NCBI GenBank assembly: GCA_025355835.1
Contig: JANXYW010000315.1
Coordinates: 1-23,642, forward strand
Reading direction: 5' to 3'
DNA length: 23,642 nt
DNA from: Chloroflexota bacterium
GTDB lineage: Bacteria > Chloroflexota > Dehalococcoidia > DSTF01 > JACRBR01
In this document: in pieces, positions 7,237-15,578 of the stretch
Layout of the letters: each line of letters begins with the position of its first letter
Position numbering within the stretch: position 1 is the stretch's first letter
Position numbers and translations under genes: made by a program
Notes under the pieces: generated by a model
Told to the model about the DNA's origin: nothing
What the model saw: the letters and a program-made list of their open reading frames with translations, nothing else
The model's database searches: none

Positions 7237-8192
7237 CAGCGATACCGGATTCGCGGATCGACGACCGCATACAGAACGTCGACGATCAGGTTCGCGATGG
7301 CCACGATGAGTGCATAAAACAGCGTCGTACCCATGATCAGGCCATAGTCGCGGCGCTGGACGGCTGTGATCGATTCTCGACCCAGGCCAGGGATACCGAA
7401 TGTCGACTCGATAATGAACGAGCCGGACACAAGAATTGCCGCGATCGGGCCGATGACCGTTAGTACCGGGATGAGCGCATTGCGGATCGTGTGGCGCATG
7501 ACGACCCAGAACTCGCTCAGGCCCTTCGCGCGCGCTGTCCGGATGTAGTCCTGGCTCAGCACCTCGAGCACGCTAGCGCGCGTCACTCGCGCAATGTATG
7601 CCGCGGGCAGCACGGTCAACGCCACGACCGGCAACACCATCTTCGACGGATGGTAGGCGGACGGGTTGAAGATGTCGGATATCTCCGGCGGACCGCCCCA
7701 GCCGAGGAGTTTCAGCCACCCCAGTTCGACGCCAAAGATGATGGACAGGAACGCGGCCAGCACGAAATTAGGCACGCTCGCGCCCACAGTCGCGAAGAGG
7801 ACGCCGGCATAGTCGAGCGGCTTATTGTGGTTGAGCGCGGAGATGGTGCCGAGGCTGATGCCGAACGTCACGGCCACGACGAAGCTGAGAATCGCGATCT
7901 GGGCGGAGATAAAGCCGGAGTGGCGGATGATGCCGGAAACCGGACGGTCGCCGTCGAACGAGATCCCGAGATCACCTCGTGCAATGTTCCCCATGTAGGT
8001 CGCGTACTGCTGCCACAGGGGCTCGTTCAGACCGTACTTCGCCTGTAGAGCTTCTTCGAGCGCCGGTGGCCGCTGTTTCTCCGACGTGAATGGGCCGCCG
8101 GGAACCGCTTGCATCAGAAAGAACGTAAGGGTGGCGATCACCCAAAGAACCGGGATGATCCACAGCACTCGGCGTAGCGTGTATCCCAGCAT
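7236..8192 (-). CDS. ABC importer permease, DppB/OppB family
   Basis: This is the second inner-membrane permease of the importer, 318 residues from ATG 8192. It begins MLGYTLRRVLWIIPVLWVIATLTFFLMQAVPGGPF, the standard DppB opening, followed by KYGLNEPLWQQY (about 49-60), GDLGISF, segments at about 95-125, 130-155 and 180-200, the EAA-type loop TARAKGLSEFWVVMRHTIRNALIPVLT and the C-terminal GIPGLGRESITAVQRRDYGLI. A GTG at 8216 in the same frame would add eight residues but lies in the loop of a strong hairpin; homology favours 8192. No clear Shine-Dalgarno site is seen. It is separated from the binding-protein gene by 63 bases containing that hairpin. Confidence 0.94.
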   Translation of the reverse strand: MLGYTLRRVLWIIPVLWVIATLTFFLMQAVPGGPFTSEKQRPPALEEALQAKYGLNEPLWQQYATYMGNIARGDLGISFDGDRPVSGIIRHSGFISAQIAILSFVVAVTFGISLGTISALNHNKPLDYAGVLFATVGASVPNFVLAAFLSIIFGVELGWLKLLGWGGPPEISDIFNPSAYHPSKMVLPVVALTVLPAAYIARVTRASVLEVLSQDYIRTARAKGLSEFWVVMRHTIRNALIPVLTVIGPIAAILVSGSFIIESTFGIPGLGRESITAVQRRDYGLIMGTTLFYALIVAIANLIVDVLYAVVDPRIRYR

Positions 8193-8200
8193 TGGATGTG

Positions 8201-8233
8201 GCGGTGACCGCCGCACAGTGCGGCGGCCACCGC
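8201..8233 (-). promoter_or_regulatory. Intercistronic hairpin between binding-protein and permease genes
   Basis: Positions 8201-8216 and 8218-8233 are complementary over 16 pairs in the minus-strand transcript (15 Watson-Crick and one G-U). No T-run follows. Such hairpins between importer genes commonly stabilise the upstream binding-protein message and lower permease expression; that role is inferred here. Confidence 0.6.
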
Positions 8234-8255
8234 GCTCATTCTCCCTCTCGAGCGT

Positions 8256-10013
8256 CTAGCTCGCTTTCACAAACCAGCACTCAACACAGTAGTTCCCCGG
8301 GAGGCCCGAGTCGATCGAGCCGTTGGGCACGACTCCGCCGAGCTTGCGATTCACCATGAACGGAAGCGAGTCCTGGTAGAGCGGCGCGACACCGCAGACG
8401 TTCTTGATGATCGCGGTTTCCATATTCTGGTAGGCCTTGATGCGGGCGTCTTCCGAAGTGGCCGCAAGCGCAATCTTCAACGCCGCATCGACGTCCGGGT
8501 TGGAGCAGTTGTAGTGGTTGTTGCCGCCGTCCGTCTCGAACAAACCGAACAGGGTGTTCTCGATGTCCGGGTAGTCGATCTGCCAGCCACCGATGAAGAG
8601 CTCAAAGTCTTCCTTCTGAAACCGCGCCGATCGCGTCGGGGAGTCCACCTGGTCGATCCGGATGTTGATGCCCAGAACCGACTTGTAGGACTGTTGCAGG
8701 AACTCCGCCACTGCTTTCCGTTCAGGCGTGTTGACGACGATGCCCAACTCGGGGAATCCTGCACCGCCCGGATATCCAGCGTCCGCAAGGGCTTTCCTCG
8801 CCGCGTCGGCGTTAAAGCCGATGATCGAGTCAAACGCCTCATTGCCCTGGTGGCCCTTGATGCCCTTTACGACCCAGTAGGTGGCCGGCGTGCTCGTGCC
8901 GTCGAAGACGGCCTCGTTGAGCGCCTCGCGGTCAACCGCGCGGGCCAGCGCGATACGGACGTTGAGGTCGCCCAGTACCTTCGACGGTGCCTGCGTGTTC
9001 ATCTCAACCGACGAAATGCGGCCGGTCGGGTTCACCAGCACTTCCTTCGCGAGCGCCGAGTCGGCCTTCGCGACGGCAATGTCCGTTGCGCTGATGCGCG
9101 TCATGTCCAGTTCATGCGACTGGTACGAACGGAAGGCCGCCGACAGGTCATCGATGAACTTGACTGTGATTTGCTGCAGCGCCGGCTTCTTGCCAGTCCA
9201 GTTCGGATTGGGGATCAGTGTCGCGTGATCCTTCGGAGTCATGTCCTTCAGGATAAAGGGGCCATTGGACACGATGTTCCCGGGCAAAGTCCACTGGTCG
9301 CCCTTCGCCGCGATCACGTCGAGCCGCGCTGGGAAGGTCACCCAGATCGCCATCAGTGTCGTAAAGCGTGGGTTCGGCTTCGTGAGCGTGAACTCGACGG
9401 TCTTGTCGTCGACAGCGCGCGCGCCTAGCTTTGCCAGCAGGGCTTCCTTCTGCGCCGCATCCTTGTTGGCCTGGAGTGCTTCGCAGCCGACGAGATCCAG
9501 GTATCCCGGACCCCAGATGTAACCGTAGTCCGCGGCGATTCCCGGATCGCACCCGCGCTTTGCGCCGTCTACGAAGTGCTGCGCCGTCAGCGGCTTGCCG
9601 TCTGACCACTTGAGGCCGCTCTTAAGCGTGACGGTGTAGACGTTGCCTGCGATCTTCGGCTCGGCTGCAGCCAGCCCGGGCTCGACTTTGACGCCGCCCT
9701 TGCCGTCGTCGGTCAGGTTGTACAGGCCGCGGAACAGCAACCGCTCGATACCTATGTCCTGCTCGAAGCTGGAGCGGTGCGGGTCGTAGAACTGAGGCTC
9801 AGCTGACTGGATCGTGATCTTCTGCTGGGCCGCGGGCGCCTGTTCGCCGCCTGTGCTGGTTGTCGCGCCGGCGGCGGGTGTCTTGCCGCCACCCGCGGCC
9901 GCGGTCTTCGTTTTGTCGCCGCTGCTGGTGCCGCTGCTGCATGCGGCCGCAGCCACGAGCATGATCGACATCAGGCCGGCAAAGAGCAGGAATCCCCTGC
10001 TTCGGATATTCAT
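8256..10013 (-). CDS. Family 5 solute-binding lipoprotein of a peptide-type ABC importer
   Basis: This is the extracytoplasmic substrate-binding protein (SBP_bac_5 type), 585 residues. It has a lipoprotein signal MNIRSRGFLLFAGLMSIML followed by VAAAAC, with the lipidated cysteine near residue 25. A Ser/Thr/Gly/Ala-rich linker leads to the binding domain starting at KITIQSAEPQFYDPHRSS. Family hallmarks are LLFRGLYNLTDDG, YTVTLKSGLKWSDGKPLTAQHFVDGAKR and the C-terminal QIDYPDIENTLFGLF region. ATG 10013 is chosen because it gives the signal peptide and follows GGGAGGA by 4-6 bases; the frame is open upstream to 10124 but that extension would bury the signal. It is first in the operon with the two permeases. 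Ligand unknown; peptides are typical, but nickel or other solutes are possible. Confidence 0.95.
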   Translation of the reverse strand: MNIRSRGFLLFAGLMSIMLVAAAACSSGTSSGDKTKTAAAGGGKTPAAGATTSTGGEQAPAAQQKITIQSAEPQFYDPHRSSFEQDIGIERLLFRGLYNLTDDGKGGVKVEPGLAAAEPKIAGNVYTVTLKSGLKWSDGKPLTAQHFVDGAKRGCDPGIAADYGYIWGPGYLDLVGCEALQANKDAAQKEALLAKLGARAVDDKTVEFTLTKPNPRFTTLMAIWVTFPARLDVIAAKGDQWTLPGNIVSNGPFILKDMTPKDHATLIPNPNWTGKKPALQQITVKFIDDLSAAFRSYQSHELDMTRISATDIAVAKADSALAKEVLVNPTGRISSVEMNTQAPSKVLGDLNVRIALARAVDREALNEAVFDGTSTPATYWVVKGIKGHQGNEAFDSIIGFNADAARKALADAGYPGGAGFPELGIVVNTPERKAVAEFLQQSYKSVLGINIRIDQVDSPTRSARFQKEDFELFIGGWQIDYPDIENTLFGLFETDGGNNHYNCSNPDVDAALKIALAATSEDARIKAYQNMETAIIKNVCGVAPLYQDSLPFMVNRKLGGVVPNGSIDSGLPGNYCVECWFVKAS

Positions 10014-10341
10014 ACATTCCTCCCTGTGAACGGGGCGGGGATGCCCCGCGTGCTCCAACTTGCGGGATGGGACTGAGCCCAGCGGGTATGGTCTCGGCGC
10101 ACCTCCTTGTAGATGATCGGCCACGCTGAGCCGTTCAACCTACGGATCGTAACAGCGGTGTCAAGATCCGGCAATTGTTCACAGATGCGCTCATCGCAGT
10201 TATGGCAAGTCGAGAAGCTGACGGCGCGCGCTGCGTTCCGCCGAACCAGCCGCTATCCTGACCCAACACGCGCAAACTCAGTCTTGGCGTACAAGTCTCG
10301 GCCCGAACCCGGGCGCCGCCGAGCCCACTCCGGAGGACACG
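10014..10341. other. Divergent control region between importer operon and ccr
   Basis: This 328-base gap has no gene. On the minus strand it holds a possible promoter (10137-10164), an AAGGAGGTG sequence near 10100-10110 with no suitably placed start codon, and a 6-bp hairpin (10035-10049) in the importer leader. On the plus strand the ccr ribosome binding site GGAGGA (10331-10336) ends 5 bases before ATG 10342; no convincing plus-strand promoter was found. Confidence 0.6.
10137..10164 (-). promoter_or_regulatory. Putative sigma-70-type promoter of the importer operon
   Basis: The minus strand reads TTGACA (10164-10159), a 16-base spacer, then TAGGTT (10142-10137). The -35 is perfect and the -10 weak. 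The start would lie about 115 bases upstream of the binding-protein ATG. Confidence 0.4.
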
Positions 10342-11586
<1,245 letters not shown>

Positions 11587-11661
11587 CGGGATAGCTGTTG
11601 GCAGTTGGCGGTTGGCTCTTAGCTTCTTCGGTCGCTCGACAACTGCTGCTACTCCGATGCG

Positions 11662-11938
11662 GCATTCGGCGGAGCTGAAGCTCCGCGGGTACTTCTACAA
11701 CCAACTTCCGGAGCGCGGGCATTCAGCCCGCGTCGTGCGGGCACAACGCCGTCGCCCATCAACCCCTGCCACTGCTCAACGCGGCATTCGGCGAAGCGGA
11801 AGCTCTGCGGGTACTTCCTCCAACTAACTTCCGGAGCGCGGGCATTCAGCCCGCGTCGTGCGCGTACAACGCGCGTTGCCATCAACGCTGCCACTGCTCA
11901 GCACGGCATTCGGCGGAGCTGAAGCTCCGCGGGTACTC
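11662..11938. repeat. Tandem array of a 122-bp unit (about 2.3 copies)
   Basis: Units begin at 11662, 11784 and 11906, each with GCATTCGGCG(G/A)AGC; the spacing is 122 bases both times and the third copy is cut after about 33 bases. Units 1 and 2 are roughly 85-90% identical by eye. Each full unit holds two palindromes: GGAGCT-GA-AGCTCC and GCGGGC-ATTCA-GCCCGC. A single copy of the unit head occurs at 13545-13580. Confidence 0.85.
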
Positions 11939-12004
11939 TTGCGCGCCGCGCGGGCGCAGACTTTCGCTTTCGGCATGGCATTGGCCGCACCGTACGCCGC
12001 CACC

Positions 12005-12010
12005 TACTAT
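12005..12010 (+). promoter_or_regulatory. Putative -10 box of a leaderless lipid kinase promoter
   Basis: TACTAT is followed by 8 bases and ATG 12019. No ribosome binding site is present. Confidence 0.35.
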
Positions 12011-12018
12011 GCGCGCAC

Positions 12019-12948
12019 ATGGTCACATGCGTCGTCATCCGCAACCCAACATCAGGCCGCAGCCTCGACGAGCGAAAGCTCGACGTGGCGCTCAACATCG
12101 CGCGCGACGCGGGGTGGGACGTTTCAGTCGCGGCTACGGAGCGGTCGGGGCACGCGACGGAGATCGCGCGCGAGGCAGCGGCGAGCGGCGTCGATGTGAT
12201 CATCGTCAATGGCGGCGACGGCACGATCAACGAAGTCATCAACGGCATCGCTGGTACGGCGGCCGCGCTCGCGACGCTGCGCGGCGGTACCGCGAACGTG
12301 TGGGCCGGCGAGATCCACATGGAGCGCGACTCCGTGAAGGCGATGCGCCAGATCGTACGCGGCGAACGGCGGCGCATCGACCTGGGGCGCGCCGACGGAC
12401 GTTGCTTCTTGCTGATGGCGGGCATCGGATTCGACGCCGAAGTTGTGCCGGGCGTCAGCCGCCGGCTCAAGCGGCTGATCGGGCCGCTCGCGTACGTCGT
12501 TACGGGCGTCGCGGCGATCTTCCGCACGAGGGATCGCATGGCGCGCGTACGGATCGATGGCTCCGTTTCGGATATGCACGCGCACTGGCTGCTCGTGAGC
12601 AATACGCGCTCGTACGGCGGCATCACGAACATCATGTTCCGCGCCGAGGCTGACGACGGGCTGTTCGATGTCGGGATCATGCACCGCGGCGGGCCGTGGC
12701 GCACCGTGATCGATGGCGTACGCGTGCTGCTGAAGCGTCACGAACGCTCGTCGAACATCGACTACATCAAAGCGCGTGAAGTCGAGATCGAAACGGCAGG
12801 CTTGGCCGTGCAGCTCGACGGCGAGCGCTGGGGCTCGACGCCGATGCGCTTCGAAGTGTGGCCACAGTCGCTCACGGTCATCGTGCCGGCGGGACTCGAT
12901 ACGCCGCTGCTGCGTTCGGGCGCGATGCCCGCGCAGGACGCGATCTGA
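12019..12948 (+). CDS. Diacylglycerol kinase-family lipid kinase
   Basis: This soluble or membrane-associated lipid kinase of the DAGK catalytic-domain family (YegS/DgkB type) phosphorylates a lipid alcohol with ATP. The 309 residues begin MVTCVVIRNPTSGR, with the ATP-binding glycine motif VNGGDGTINEVINGI (63-77) and GGTANVWAGEI (89-99), equivalent to the PLGTxNdfA segment. GIGFDAEVV follows at about 135-143, and the C-terminal lobe has VQLDGERWGSTPMRFEVWPQSLTVIVP, the usual ending. There is no transmembrane segment, which separates it from DgkA. The substrate (diacylglycerol, sphingoid base, polyprenol) is not shown by sequence. Start ATG 12019 matches the family N-terminus; no Shine-Dalgarno site is seen and a TACTAT box lies just upstream. 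Downstream are a MITE-like element and a bidirectional terminator. Confidence 0.92.
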   Translation: MVTCVVIRNPTSGRSLDERKLDVALNIARDAGWDVSVAATERSGHATEIAREAAASGVDVIIVNGGDGTINEVINGIAGTAAALATLRGGTANVWAGEIHMERDSVKAMRQIVRGERRRIDLGRADGRCFLLMAGIGFDAEVVPGVSRRLKRLIGPLAYVVTGVAAIFRTRDRMARVRIDGSVSDMHAHWLLVSNTRSYGGITNIMFRAEADDGLFDVGIMHRGGPWRTVIDGVRVLLKRHERSSNIDYIKAREVEIETAGLAVQLDGERWGSTPMRFEVWPQSLTVIVPAGLDTPLLRSGAMPAQDAI

Positions 12949-12950
12949 TT

Positions 12951-13100
12951 TTCACCGCAGAGCCGCAGAGAGCGCAGAGGATTCGTTGAGAGCGCGACGT
13001 AGACCCGCTGCCGCTCCACCGAACTTCGCCGAAGAGATCGAAGCTATTGCGATACCAACCAGACAACGCTTCTCCGCGTACTCTGCGGCTCTGCGGTGAA
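12951..13100. mobile_element. MITE-like 150-bp element with perfect 20-bp terminal inverted repeats
   Basis: TTCACCGCAGAGCCGCAGAG at 12951-12970 is exactly inverted at 13081-13100. Each end continues in a related purine-rich or pyrimidine-rich tract (GCGCAGAG, CTCCGCG). The interior has no coding capacity. Half-copies of the same terminus occur at 6251, 15310 and 15541. No transposase and no clear target duplication are seen, so mobility is inferred only from the structure. Confidence 0.55.
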
Positions 13101-13121
13101 CCGATCTTCCCGGACAAACAG

Positions 13122-13150
13122 AAATGCCCGCGAATCCTTCGTGGGCATTT
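13122..13150. terminator. Bidirectional terminator between lipid kinase and small membrane protein genes
   Basis: The stem 13122-13134 with 13138-13150 pairs over 13 positions (one G-U type mismatch) with a 3-base loop. The arms begin with AAA and end with TTT, so it works on both strands, as expected between convergent genes. Confidence 0.75.
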
Positions 13151-13184
13151 CCGCTGTCAGTCAAGCTGTCGTCTACTTCCCTGG

Positions 13185-13337
13185 TTAGCCCTGCGGCTGA
13201 GGAGCGGCGTATCCGTTCGCGCCGTACTCCGTTGCTCCGTAGGGCTGGCTGGCCTGCTCCTCTTCCTTGTCGAGGAACATCTTCTTCGCCCCGTAGACGG
13301 CTGCGGCGAATCCGACCAGCACGACGAGTTTCTTCAT
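13185..13337 (-). CDS. Small membrane-anchored protein, 50 residues
   Basis: The product starts MKKLVVLVGFAAAVYGAKKMF, a single hydrophobic helix (about 4-16) flanked by lysines. A short acidic stretch (LDKEEEQ) and a Tyr/Gly/Ala/Pro/Gln-rich tail ending in PQPQG follow. The start ATG 13337 is preceded by GGAGG with a 7-base spacer, strong evidence that it is translated; the frame is open upstream to 13385 but without a comparable site. A good terminator lies downstream. The architecture resembles the actinobacterial DLW-39 mini-proteins (MKKLLVLALAA... then charged residues), but the DLW motif is missing, so the relation is only suggestive. Function unknown. Confidence 0.7.
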   Translation of the reverse strand: MKKLVVLVGFAAAVYGAKKMFLDKEEEQASQPYGATEYGANGYAAPQPQG

Positions 13338-13544
13338 GGATAACCTCCTTGAACCGATGGTTCCCGTCTCATGAGACAGGTTCACGATACGGGTTCGGTT
13401 GCGTGCGGGTTAACGGGTGAAACCCTGATGCGATACGCGCAGGCGCCTTCTCTTGGGGTCGGGAAACCCTGACGATGCGCACGATTGCAATTGGGCACGG
13501 TCGTTTCGCACATCGTCGCTGCAATCCGAAGGGATCGCTAGCAC

Positions 13545-13580
13545 AACATTCGGCGGAGCTGAAGCTCCGCGGGTACTTCT
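13545..13580. repeat. Solo copy of the head of the 122-bp tandem unit
   Basis: CATTCGGCGGAGCTGAAGCT followed by CCGCGGGTACTTCT matches the head of the 11662 array almost exactly, 1.6 kb away from it, so the sequence is a dispersed family and not only a local duplication. Confidence 0.8.
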
Positions 13581-13659
13581 CTCCGACATGAGATTCTCGC
13601 CTCTCGCCTCTCATCTCTCGCTTCCAACAAACCCGCTTCCCGCTTCCGCCGCCCGGCGC

Positions 13660-13665
13660 TACGAT
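13660..13665 (+). promoter_or_regulatory. Putative -10 box of a leaderless oxidoreductase promoter
   Basis: TACGAT-CACGCC-ATG: the box is 6 bases before the start. A weak TTCCCG lies 17 bases upstream of the box (13637-13642). Confidence 0.45.
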
Positions 13666-13671
13666 CACGCC

Positions 13672-14985
13672 ATGGCCGACTTCATCACTTTGCCGGAGCA
13701 GCGCGTGCCCGTCATCGCCGAGTGCGATGTGCTGGTGGTGGGCGGCGGCGCCGCGGGCATGTCGGCGGCGATCGCGGCGGCGCGGCAAGGCGCCGATGTC
13801 GTGCTGGTCGAACGCTACGGCTATCTCGGCGGACTGGCGTCGGGCGGGTTGATCGTGCTGCTGCTCACGCTCGACGACGGGGATGGCAACCAGATCATCG
13901 CCGGTCAGTGTCAGGAGATGGTCGAGCGACTCGCCGCGCGCGGCGCATGCTTCTCGCCGCCGCAGGAAGAGTGGGGCAACTACGACGAGGCGCTCGTCGA
14001 GAAGTACCGCCGCTGGGGCCTCGTCTGGGGATCGGGGCCGCATCGCGTGCGGTACTCGGTGGCGTACGACCCGGAGGAGTTCAAGTTCGTCGCGAACACG
14101 TGGGTCGCCGAGGCGAAGGTTCGCCTCATGTACCACCGCTGGGCAAGCGATGTAATCGTCGATGGCGCATCAGCCGCCGGCGACACCCGACGACCGACGA
14201 CCGACGACCGACGACCAATCACCCATGTCGTCTTTACGTCGAAGGCGGGGCGCCAGGCGGTGCGCGCGCAATACATCATCGACGCGACGGGCGACGGCGA
14301 CGTGTTCACGATGGCGGGCGAGCGCGCCGAGAAGGAGCAGATCCATCCGTGGCTGTGGTTCCGCATGTCGGGCGTGCGTGACGTCGATGCCGCGCAGGCA
14401 GCGCGCGGCGGCTTCTTCTTCCGCACGGTGAAGCCCGGCCAGGTGCTGATGCCGTGGGGCGCGGCTGAGCGCATCGAGCGTCGCATCGACGCAACGGATC
14501 CGGACGATCTGACGTTCGCCGAGGTCGAGTGCCGGCGGATGGTGATGGATGAGGTCGACCGGCTGCGCGCGCAGGTGCCAGGCTTCGAGGACGCGTACCT
14601 CACCGACGTGGCGCTAACGCTCGGCATTACGGAGTCACGCCGCCTCGACGGCGCATACACGCTGACGCGCGACGACGCCGGCCGCGTCTTCGAAGATACG
14701 ATCGCATCGACCGGCCACTGGACGAAGTACGGCGCCGTCTACCACATCCCGTACCGCAGCGTGCTCCCGCAGCACGTGTCGAACCTGCTGGTAGCGGGCC
14801 GCTGCATCAGCGTAGATCACCGCGCCCACCACGCCACAAAAGAGATCCCGCCCGCGTTCGCCACAGGCGAAGCCGCAGGCATCGCAGCCGTGCATGCGCT
14901 GCGCGCCGCATCGTCGGTGCAGGCGGTGGATGTCGGTGCGGTGCAGGCGTCGCTGCGCGCGGTTGGGGCGTGGTTGCCCGTTTAG
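13672..14985 (+). CDS. FAD-dependent oxidoreductase (FAD_oxidored family)
   Basis: This flavoprotein of 437 residues starts with an FAD-binding Rossmann motif, CDVLVVGGGAAGMSAAIAAARQGADVVLVER (18-48). Further FAD contacts are GGLASGGL (53-60), AQYIIDATGDGDVFTMAG (about 200-217), IPYRSVLPQHVSNLLVAGRCIS and the C-terminal FATGEAAGIAAVHAL. This is the layout of the FAD_oxidored family (PF12831-type), which also includes proteins annotated as xanthan lyase or succinate/fumarate-type enzymes; the substrate is unknown. ATG 13672 is chosen because upstream in-frame sequence is repeat DNA. Residues about 172-184 (GDTRRPTTDDRRPITH region) are encoded by a 7-bp tandem repeat and look like an insertion in a surface loop. 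It is convergent with a pseudogene 4 bases downstream. Confidence 0.9.
   Translation: MADFITLPEQRVPVIAECDVLVVGGGAAGMSAAIAAARQGADVVLVERYGYLGGLASGGLIVLLLTLDDGDGNQIIAGQCQEMVERLAARGACFSPPQEEWGNYDEALVEKYRRWGLVWGSGPHRVRYSVAYDPEEFKFVANTWVAEAKVRLMYHRWASDVIVDGASAAGDTRRPTTDDRRPITHVVFTSKAGRQAVRAQYIIDATGDGDVFTMAGERAEKEQIHPWLWFRMSGVRDVDAAQAARGGFFFRTVKPGQVLMPWGAAERIERRIDATDPDDLTFAEVECRRMVMDEVDRLRAQVPGFEDAYLTDVALTLGITESRRLDGAYTLTRDDAGRVFEDTIASTGHWTKYGAVYHIPYRSVLPQHVSNLLVAGRCISVDHRAHHATKEIPPAFATGEAAGIAAVHALRAASSVQAVDVGAVQASLRAVGAWLPV
14187..14214 (+). repeat. Four perfect copies of the heptamer CCGACGA inside a coding sequence
   Basis: Units lie at 14187, 14194, 14201 and 14208. Because 7 is not a multiple of 3, gain or loss of one copy would shift the reading frame of the oxidoreductase. 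The present copy number keeps the frame open. Confidence 0.9.
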
Positions 14986-14989
14986 GTTG

Positions 14990-15316
14990 CTATTTGGATT
15001 GCGATTTAGCTCTCTCGCGACTCACGCGCCGCAGGATGCCAAACACGTAACTGTCAGCAGTCGCAGCGTCCAGATAACCCGACTCTACGTATGGGCCTGC
15101 GCAACGAATAGCCTCTTCGATGATGATCACGCCCGGGCTCAGACGCCCCATGGCGCGCACCCACTGCTCGTTCTGTTCGTTGATCGCAGCGACGAGCGCG
15201 CCGTACGAATCGGCACCAATGAAGCCGTCACGTCCGCGCCAGACGACGCCGAGATCGTCGCCAATGACGTGGGCCGTGAGATCCTTCACCGACCACGGCG
15301 CGCAGATCGTCACCAC
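14990..15316 (-). pseudogene. Truncated maleylpyruvate isomerase/DinB-like fragment
   Basis: The 108-codon frame begins VTICAPWSVKDLTAHVIGDD and runs through GVVWRGRDGF, SYGALVAAINEQNEQWVRAMGRLSP. This is the metal-binding N-terminal helix-bundle signature of the mycothiol-dependent maleylpyruvate isomerase / DinB_2 superfamily (WSVKDLTAHV carries the first His). Full-length members have about 40 residues before this motif and 100 or more after the LSP helix. Here the N-terminus is replaced by repeat DNA starting at about 15310, and the C-terminus ends abruptly next to the oxidoreductase stop. There is only a GTG codon at the 5' end and no ribosome binding site. It is best read as a remnant; a short functional protein is less likely. 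Confidence 0.5.
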
Positions 15317-15568
15317 GGAGGCGCGGAGAACGCGGAGGATCGAATTGTAGGGGCACGCGGTGGCGTGCCCTCATTCGAATGCGGACATCTATTGGTGTTT
15401 CGCGCCGTTCGCCCCGAACCGCGCGTGGACGGGCGGGGCGCCCGCGCTCCATTCCCTTTGTGCATAGATCGGTGCGTATGTCGGCGTAACAAAAAGGGGG
15501 CACGGCGCGCCGTGCCCCTACAACCAACAACATCAGCGATCTCTGCGGCTCTGCGGCTCTGCGGTGAA
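15310..15568. repeat. Nested inverted-repeat region at the 5' end of the truncated gene
   Basis: The left end (15310-15339, CACCACGGAGGCGCGGAGAA) and right end (15541-15568, CTCTGCGGCTCTGCGGCTCT then GCGGTGAA) are inverted, diverged copies of the 12951 family terminus. Inside, TTGTAGGGGCACGCGG (from 15345) is inverted at about 15510-15530 (CGCGCCGTGCCCCTACAA); that second arm is itself a palindrome (GGGCACGG-CGCG-CCGTGCCC). No gene is seen between them. Confidence 0.6.
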
Positions 15569-15578
15569 CCCGTCGCCG

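Larger units (their letters stand above)
11587..12018. other. Repeat-filled intergenic region after ccr
   Basis: No gene is visible in these 432 bases. Positions 11590-11625 are low-complexity (GTTGGCAGTTGGCGGTTGGC). Positions 11662-11938 are a tandem array. The final 60 bases contain the presumed promoter of the lipid kinase gene. Confidence 0.7.
13338..13671. other. Intergenic region with dispersed repeats
   Basis: No gene is seen. The region carries the leader of the small membrane protein gene (minus strand), a dispersed repeat copy (13545-13580), a CTCGCCTCTC-type pyrimidine tract (about 13595-13625) and the promoter of the oxidoreductase. Confidence 0.6.

Noticed and set aside
10014..10124. 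Upstream start at 10124 for the binding lipoprotein, and a GTG upstream ORF whose stop overlaps the lipoprotein ATG
   Set aside because: The extension would bury a clear lipoprotein signal that has its own GGGAGGA site. The GTG lies immediately against AAGGAG, too close for normal initiation.
11662..11938. CRISPR array
   Set aside because: Repeats are 122 bases apart with the whole unit conserved, so there are no unique spacers; no cas genes.
13453..13671. N-terminal extension of the oxidoreductase frame
   Set aside because: It is made of repeat DNA (13545-13580) and a pyrimidine tract; the FAD motif and promoter place the start at 13672.
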